Assembly: GCA_903890595.1 (NCBI GenBank)
Contig: CAITBU010000120.1
Coordinates: 1 to 16,475 of the forward strand
Length of the DNA stretch: 16,475 nucleotides
DNA from: an uncultured Holophagaceae bacterium
Lineage (GTDB): Bacteria > Acidobacteriota > Holophagae > Holophagales > Holophagaceae
Reading direction: 5' to 3'
Made by a program: the position numbers and the translations under genes. The notes under the pieces are model-generated. The model did no database searches, had not been told where the DNA came from, and saw nothing but the letters and a program-made list of their open reading frames with translations. Positions 12,137 through 16,475 of this stretch are shown here, one piece after another (the first letter of the stretch is position 1; every line of letters begins with the position of its first letter).

Positions 12137-13813
12137 ATGGCAAGGATCACCTGCACCACCGAGAAGCTCACCTACCCGCAGAAGCTATCCCGGCTCCGCG
12201 AGCGCATGAAGGACCCCGAGTGGCGCCGCTACGGCCTGCTCATGGCTGCCGGCAAGAGCCTGGGCATCGTGGCCATCCTGGCCATGGTCATCCTCATCCC
12301 CATGCTGCTCAACGGCACCCCGGCCCACGCAGACACCCCGGCACCCACCCCGGCCGTGGTCGCCACCGCTGATGCCGCCGCCCCCGCAGCGGCTGCTCCT
12401 GCCGCCGCCCCGGCCCCCGCCGCCCCCGTGGTGCTGGCCAAGGACATCATCAATCCCCTGAACACCATGTGGACCCTGATCGCAGCCTTCCTGGTCTTCG
12501 CCATGCAGGTGGGCTTCGTGATGCTGGAGGCCGGCTTCTGCCGCTCTCGTGAAACGGTCAACGTCCTGGTGGAATGTGTCTTTGACACGGCCCTCTGCGG
12601 AATCCTCTTCTGGGCCTGGGGCTACGCCTTCATGTTCAGTGAGGGCAACGGCTTCATCGGCTACCACTGGTTCTTCCTCAAGGGCGTGCCCGCCACCTAC
12701 GGAACCACCGGCGTGGCCCTGCTGGCCCACTGGATCTTCCAGTTCGCCTTCGCCGACACCTGCTCCACCATCACCTCCGGCGCCATGATCGGTCGCACCG
12801 ACTTCATCGGCGACATCCTCTACAGCTTCTGTGTCTCCGGCTTCATCTACCCCATCATCGGCCACTGGGCCTGGGGTCCTGATGGCTTCCTGGCCACCAT
12901 GGGCAGCGCCGGCAAGTTCCTCCCCGGTCTCGGCATGAACTTCCACGACTTCGCCGGCTCCACCGTGGTCCACACCATCGGCGGCGCAGTTGCCCTGGCG
13001 GGTGCCATCGTCCTGGGCCCCCGGCTCGGCCGCAAGTTCAAGCGGGACGGCGGCGGCCCCATGACGCCCCACGACCTCACCATCGCTGTCTGCGGCGGCC
13101 TGCTCCTCTGGTTCGGCTGGTATGGCTTCAACCCCGGCAGCACCCTCTCCGCCATGGACTTTGAAGGCATCGGCCGCGTCTCCGCCAACACCACCCTGGC
13201 TGCCTGCGCCGCCGCCCTCACCGCCGTGTTCTACATCTACTTCCGCACCGGCAAGTGGGATCCGGGCTCCATCACCAACGGCTTCCTGGCTGGCCTGGTG
13301 GCCATCACCGCCCCCTGCTACTGGGTGTCCCCCTTCGGGTCGGTGATGATCGGTGGCATCGCTGGCGTCCTGGTGATCCTGGCCGTGGACGTGCTCGAGT
13401 ACCTCCGCATTGACGATCCCATCGGCGCTGTGCCGGTGCACATGGTCAACGGCATCTGGGGCACGATCTCTCTGGGCCTCTTCGCCAGCGGTCAGTTCTC
13501 TGCCATCGGCAGCGACCCCATCAGCCCCGACCTCGCCAACAAGCTGACCGGCCTCTTCTACGGCGGCGGGAGCCAGGTGCTCAAAGCCCAGCTGATCGGC
13601 AGCGCCATTGTCACCATCGCCACCTTCAGCGTCTCCATGGCGGTGATGTATGCCATCGATGCCTTTGGCCTGCTCCGCCTCTCCAAGGTGGGTGAGCTGG
13701 ACGGCATGGACATCCACGAGCACGGCATCTCGGCCTACCCCGAGTACGTCATCTCCGCCCTGGCGGCCCCGGCTGGCGCTCCCATCACCGTTCCTCCCGC
13801 CGCCAAGAAGTGA
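12137..13813 (+). CDS. amt: Ammonium transporter Amt/AmtB with N-terminal extension
   Basis: This trimeric inner-membrane channel takes up ammonium. Numbered from ATG 12137 (GGAG with a 6-nt gap; an in-frame ATG at 12125 lacks a site), it has 558 residues. The core begins near residue 100. It shows DFAGSTVVH with Asp271 and the first pore His279, and the second pore His435 in GAVPVHMVNG. ADTCSTITSGAMIGR marks the helix with the Phe gate (IFQFAF). The C-terminal tail GMDIHEHGISAYPEY is the conserved part that couples subunits and contacts P-II. Before the core there are about 32 polar basic residues, a hydrophobic segment (about 33-58) ending in AHA, and a long Ala/Pro linker (about 65-98). 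This could be a long signal peptide or an extra anchor. The P-II gene follows after 48 nt. Confidence 0.95.
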   Translation: MARITCTTEKLTYPQKLSRLRERMKDPEWRRYGLLMAAGKSLGIVAILAMVILIPMLLNGTPAHADTPAPTPAVVATADAAAPAAAAPAAAPAPAAPVVLAKDIINPLNTMWTLIAAFLVFAMQVGFVMLEAGFCRSRETVNVLVECVFDTALCGILFWAWGYAFMFSEGNGFIGYHWFFLKGVPATYGTTGVALLAHWIFQFAFADTCSTITSGAMIGRTDFIGDILYSFCVSGFIYPIIGHWAWGPDGFLATMGSAGKFLPGLGMNFHDFAGSTVVHTIGGAVALAGAIVLGPRLGRKFKRDGGGPMTPHDLTIAVCGGLLLWFGWYGFNPGSTLSAMDFEGIGRVSANTTLAACAAALTAVFYIYFRTGKWDPGSITNGFLAGLVAITAPCYWVSPFGSVMIGGIAGVLVILAVDVLEYLRIDDPIGAVPVHMVNGIWGTISLGLFASGQFSAIGSDPISPDLANKLTGLFYGGGSQVLKAQLIGSAIVTIATFSVSMAVMYAIDAFGLLRLSKVGELDGMDIHEHGISAYPEYVISALAAPAGAPITVPPAAKK

Positions 13814-13861
13814 GCGCATCATGAGCCCGACCTGCCCAACCTTCCGCAAGAGGAGACCACT

Positions 13862-14215
13862 ATGAAAATGATCATCGCCATCATCCGGCCCGAGCGGTTC
13901 GAGGCCGTGCAGTCCGCCCTGGTCGCTCAGGACATCCATCTGATGACCGTGTCGGATGTCCGGGGCTGCGGGACCCAGAGGGGTTACGCAGAGCAGTTCC
14001 GGGGCAACAAGATCGGCCAGATCCGCCTGCTGCCCAAGGTGAAGCTGGAGATCGCCGTGAATGAAGAGTTCGTCCGACCCGCCGTGGAGGCCATCATGAC
14101 GGCCGCCAAGTCTGAACCCAGCCAGCTGGGTGACGGCAAGGTGTTCGTCCTGAACCTCGAGGACTGCTTCAGGGTCCGCACGGGACAGCAGGGAGGAGAC
14201 GCCATCGGGCCGTGA
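13862..14215 (+). CDS. glnK: P-II nitrogen regulatory protein (GlnK-like) with altered T- and B-loops
   Basis: This trimeric sensor of ATP/ADP and 2-oxoglutarate would gate the Amt channel beside it and perhaps act on the GAF regulator. MKMIIAIIRPERFEAV starts the fold; GDGKVFV (90-96) and RVRTG (104-108) form the nucleotide site. In the T-loop, Q39 is kept, but E. coli Tyr46 and Tyr51 are Phe and Ile (EQFRGNKIG), so GlnD-type uridylylation at Tyr51 cannot occur. Ser49 of cyanobacteria is Asn. The B-loop is two residues longer and reads SEPSQLGDGK where GlnB has AQTGKIGDGK, losing the Thr-Gly-Lys. The 117-residue length is normal. The ATG has AGAGGAG with a 6-nt gap. An Amt-P-II pair strongly supports a GlnK role. 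Confidence 0.93.
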   Translation: MKMIIAIIRPERFEAVQSALVAQDIHLMTVSDVRGCGTQRGYAEQFRGNKIGQIRLLPKVKLEIAVNEEFVRPAVEAIMTAAKSEPSQLGDGKVFVLNLEDCFRVRTGQQGGDAIGP

Positions 14216-14246
14216 GGTTCCCCCCCTGGGGTTCCCCGGAAACCGA

Positions 14247-14285
14247 AAGGACGCGGCAGGTGCGCTCGGCACCTTCCGCGTCCTT
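14247..14285 (+). other. Large stem-loop after the P-II gene
   Basis: Arms AAGGACGCGG (14247-14256) and CCGCGTCCTT (14276-14285) pair perfectly. After one mismatch, AGGTGC and GCACCT (14258-14263, 14269-14274) pair around a GCTCG loop. It starts 31 nt past the stop codon. Only TTCT follows, so it is a poor factor-independent terminator. It may instead protect the amt-glnK message or dampen reading into the second porin. Confidence 0.65.
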
Positions 14286-14392
14286 CTGGCGTCCAGGACT
14301 CATGGGTGCGACGCTGGGGGGCGAAAAGTCCCCTTCGGGTCGCCTGACTGGCGGAACCTCTGCCCAGGTCTGGCCCAAACTCCGGAGCCCCC

Positions 14393-15166
14393 GTGCGCAC
14401 CCCCTTGCTCCTGCCCCTCCTGGCGACCCTGAGCCTCCCGCTGCTGGCGGAGGCCCCGGCTCCTGCACCCCCTGCCATCCTGGGCTTTGCTGTGACGGGC
14501 TCGGCGACTGTGGGCTCCCAGTACATCTTCCGTGGCCTCACCCAGACCGATGGCAAGCCCATGGTCCAGGCTGAGGTCGACCTGGCCCACGCCGCTGGCT
14601 GGTACCTGAGCGTGGCCGCCAGCAACCTGTCCTGGATCACGGATCAGGCTGGCACGGGCACGGTCTCCGCAGCCTTCGAAGTGGATGTGTTCGGTGGCTA
14701 CAAGTGGGGCTTCGCCAAGGACTGGACCCTGGATGTGGGCTGCTACCGCTACCTCTACCCCGGGGACTACACCCACTACGCCTACCTCAGCCCCGCCACC
14801 ACCGAGGGCTACCTGGGCCTCAGCTACAGCTGGGCGAGCCTCAAGTACTCCCGGGTGCTCAGCAGCGGCAACTTCGGCGTTGCCAAGGCGGATGGCTCCA
14901 GCTACATCGATTTGAGCCTGGCCTACCCCCTGGGGGAGAGTGGCTGGACCGTGCTGGCCCACGCCGGCAAGACCACCTACGCCGGCACGGGCAACAGCCC
15001 CCTCGACTACACGGACACCAAGCTGGGCATCGCCAAGGAGCTCAAGGGCTATACCTTTGCCCTGGCCGGCACCAAGGCCGACACCAAGGATGCGGTCTAT
15101 ACCAACGCCCTGGGCCGCAACATCGGCGGGAACCGGGTGACCCTGACCGTCAGCAAGGCCTTCTAG
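14393..15166 (+). CDS. TorF-family putative porin, copy 2
   Basis: A close paralogue of the porin at 11293-12090. It shares long runs such as GSQYIFRGLTQTDGKP, VDVFGGYKWGFAKDWTLD and DTKLGIAKELKGYTFAL, also nearly identical in DNA. It ends in Phe (RVTLTVSKAF). Differences cluster in probable loops (TDQAGTGTVSAAF against TDAGVGPMSAGV; DYTHYAYLSPA against DYSKVIITSPS), and the Pro/Ala linker is shorter (257 aa). The signal peptide is MRTPLLLPLLATLSLPLLAEA. The GTG start has GGAG with a 5-nt gap. The 177-nt spacer before it holds the stem-loop at 14247-14285 and a weak GG-N10-GC match, so it may be expressed by read-through or on its own. Duplication on either side of amt-glnK points to a shared role with altered loops. 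Confidence 0.88.
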   Translation: MRTPLLLPLLATLSLPLLAEAPAPAPPAILGFAVTGSATVGSQYIFRGLTQTDGKPMVQAEVDLAHAAGWYLSVAASNLSWITDQAGTGTVSAAFEVDVFGGYKWGFAKDWTLDVGCYRYLYPGDYTHYAYLSPATTEGYLGLSYSWASLKYSRVLSSGNFGVAKADGSSYIDLSLAYPLGESGWTVLAHAGKTTYAGTGNSPLDYTDTKLGIAKELKGYTFALAGTKADTKDAVYTNALGRNIGGNRVTLTVSKAF

Positions 15167-15206
15167 CCGGGCCTCCACGGCACCGGAAGGTGCTACAACG
15201 GAGCCG

Positions 15207-15935
15207 ATGACACCGTTGGGGGAGGGCATGGAGGCAGATCCGGGTAGCGTCTACACTGCGCCCCCCCAGGCCACATTCCTGCAGAAGCTGGGACCGGGGG
15301 GCGCAGTCACCCTGGTGCTCGCCCTTCTGTGTTTTCTCCTCCTTCTGGGCCTGCCGTGGCTGTGGGCCCTTGCCAGGGTCTTGCGCCAGGCCCGCCGGGA
15401 CGAAGCCGCCCCCGCGGACGCCATCCTGGTGCTCGGCCGGCAGCTGGAGGCGGGGAGCCCCACGCCGGTCTTCCAAGCCCGCCTGGCCCAAGCCGTCCTG
15501 CTCTGGCGTCGGGGCCTGGCCCCCCGCATCCTGGTGGCCGGCGGCACCACGGGTCGGGCCGTCCGGAGCGAGGCCGAGGCCGGCCGGGCTTGGTTGGTGG
15601 CCCAAGGGATTCCCAGCGCAGTGATCCGCGTGGAGGAAGCCAGCCAGCACACCGTGGAGAACCTCTTTCATGTCCGGGCCTTGTTGCGCTCGGAAGGCTG
15701 GGGGGCCCTCCTGTTGGTTTCGGATCCCCTGCATATGGCCCGCGCCCAGGCCTCGGCCAGAGGTCTGGGCCTGCCCGTTCGGTGCTGTCCCGCCGCTTCG
15801 GCGCCTCCGGTCCCAGGGTCGCTCGGGTGGTGGCTGCGTGCCGGAGGGGAGGCCTTCCTCCTGCACTGGTACTGGGTGGGGCTGGGATATTGTCGGCTCT
15901 TCAGAATCCACGGATCCCTGGCGCGAATCACCTGA
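15207..15935 (+). CDS. YdcF/DUF218-family membrane protein
   Basis: A 242-aa protein with one strong membrane helix (about 31-57, VTLVLALLCFLLLLGLPWLWAL) and then a YdcF/SanA-like domain (DUF218, about 70-200). Typical elements are ADAILVLGRQLEAGSPTPVFQARL, ILVAGGTTG, SEAEAG (121-126), the T-x-E-N group near 149-152 and VSDPLHMARA (171-180). Family members are linked to envelope polysaccharide or vancomycin-tolerance functions, with no firm reaction known. The ATG at 15207 has GGAG only 3 nt away; ATG 15228, with GGGGGAG upstream, is an equally possible start. It lies 40 nt after the second porin without a clear terminator, so read-through is possible. Confidence 0.82.
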   Translation: MTPLGEGMEADPGSVYTAPPQATFLQKLGPGGAVTLVLALLCFLLLLGLPWLWALARVLRQARRDEAAPADAILVLGRQLEAGSPTPVFQARLAQAVLLWRRGLAPRILVAGGTTGRAVRSEAEAGRAWLVAQGIPSAVIRVEEASQHTVENLFHVRALLRSEGWGALLLVSDPLHMARAQASARGLGLPVRCCPAASAPPVPGSLGWWLRAGGEAFLLHWYWVGLGYCRLFRIHGSLARIT

Positions 15936-16011
15936 CCAGCAGGTGGTAAATATTGAATTCATATCTACTTCCAGACGTGCCGAAAGGAAAGCAACGGACC
16001 TGGGGGGAGCG

Positions 16012-16475
16012 ATGGCGGATCGGAAATGCCTAGAGCGCTATGCCCGGCGCATGAAGAGTGAGGGCCGGAGTCTGAAGCACCTGGTCGCAGCGGTCCATGG
16101 CCTCTTTCATGCAGGAGAGGGCTCTGAGCCCAACCTTCTCGGCCACGGCATGGAGCTCCTGGCCCGGCACCTGGGCGCCACCCAGACCTGTCTCGTCATG
16201 ACGGACGGCCCCACGCTGGACACGCGGTGGTGGTATCCAGAGGAGGCAGACCAGATTCCGCCCGTGCCCGTGGTGCCCTTCTGCCTCTGGCTGCTGGAAC
16301 ATCCGGAGCGGGTCCTGGCTGTGGAGAACACGGCCACGAACCCCCACGTGTGCGGTCGACTGCCTGCGGGGTTTCCCCACGGCGCCGTCCTGGGCTGTGC
16401 CCTCCGACACGGTCAGGGGGTCCGGGCCCTGCTGTTTGCCAGCTTTGACGCCCCCCGCACCCTGCTCCGTACCGA
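16012..16475 (+). CDS. Unidentified protein with possible GAF-like sensor domain, N-terminal part (cut by window end)
   Basis: An open frame runs from ATG 16012 to the last base (about 154 codons) with no stop. It starts MADRKCLERYARRMKS, with a helical stretch GRSLKHLVAAVHGLFHAGEG. It continues as an alternating alpha/beta sequence (HGMELLARHLGATQTCLVMTDG; FCLWLLEHPERVLAVENTATNP; GAVLGCALRHGQGVRALLFASFD). That order of helix, strand, helix and strand resembles a GAF domain in a signalling protein such as a histidine kinase or diguanylate cyclase, but the output domain is outside the window. GGGGAG lies only 2 nt before the ATG, so a start at the Met at residue 14 is also possible. Codon use matches the window. 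Confidence 0.65.
   Translation, partial: MADRKCLERYARRMKSEGRSLKHLVAAVHGLFHAGEGSEPNLLGHGMELLARHLGATQTCLVMTDGPTLDTRWWYPEEADQIPPVPVVPFCLWLLEHPERVLAVENTATNPHVCGRLPAGFPHGAVLGCALRHGQGVRALLFASFDAPRTLLRT

Noticed and set aside
13821..13865. 14-codon frame between amt and the P-II gene whose TGA overlaps the P-II ATG
   Set aside because: Its own ribosome-binding site is weak and the sequence is largely fixed by the P-II Shine-Dalgarno; a coupling role cannot be supported from one sequence.
12185..14272. Very long open frame on the minus strand opposite amt and the P-II gene
   Set aside because: Composition is Gly/His/Asp/Gln rich without domains; it is the mirror of strongly biased high-GC codons in two clear genes on the other strand.
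14349..14364. Second sigma-54-like match (TGGC...CTGCC) before porin copy 2
   Set aside because: Only the GG-N10-GC spacing and a few other bases fit, which is common by chance in high-GC DNA, and no TACAA-N2-TTGTA boxes lie upstream.

Overview
The window is a high-GC Gram-negative chromosomal segment: a hand count of 10201-10260 gives 42/60 G+C. It encodes chemotaxis proteins, a type IV pilus retraction ATPase, outer-membrane porins and sigma-54 control. The mix fits Acidobacteriota of the Holophaga/Geothrix kind, or a deltaproteobacterium-like lineage. That placement is recall of gene content, not a marker-gene result.

Left part (1-3541, + strand). The C-terminal two thirds of the CheA histidine kinase overlaps by 4 nt a CheW-domain protein. 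That protein's C-terminal helix carries a CheZ-type phosphatase motif (D-x3-Q), so it may be a fused CheW-CheZ. asnS follows.

Middle left (3542-7150, - strand). A leftward series reads pilT, an HU/IHF-family protein, a DUF493 (YbeD-like) protein, a small six-cysteine secreted protein and a 364-aa secreted protein of unknown function. The last two lie in a segment of clearly lower G+C (31/60 in 3901-3960). Its two ends carry copies of the 3' end of the DUF493 gene, so the cassette looks inserted or duplicated there. A pair of REP-like palindromes in opposite orientation sits between the converging asnS and the secreted-protein gene.

Middle (7151-10831, + strand). typA/bipA diverges from pilT. 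Then comes a GAF-AAA+-Fis (NifA-like) enhancer-binding protein for sigma-54 polymerase.

Right part (10832-15166). A strong -24/-12 promoter at 10949-10964 precedes a 52-aa secreted peptide, a TorF-family porin, an Amt ammonium transporter and a P-II protein. A second, closely similar TorF porin follows after a large stem-loop. Two boxes of the form TACAA-N2-TTGTA, 30 bp apart, lie about 123 and 153 bp upstream of the predicted start site. A matching pair with the same 30-bp spacing precedes the enhancer-binding-protein gene. An IHF-like site lies between the distal pair and the promoter. I read this as one regulatory unit: the regulator activates an ammonium-uptake operon and controls its own gene.

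Right end (15167-16475). A membrane-anchored YdcF/DUF218 protein is followed by the start of an unidentified protein cut by the window end. No rRNA, tRNA, CRISPR array, transposase or integrase was seen.
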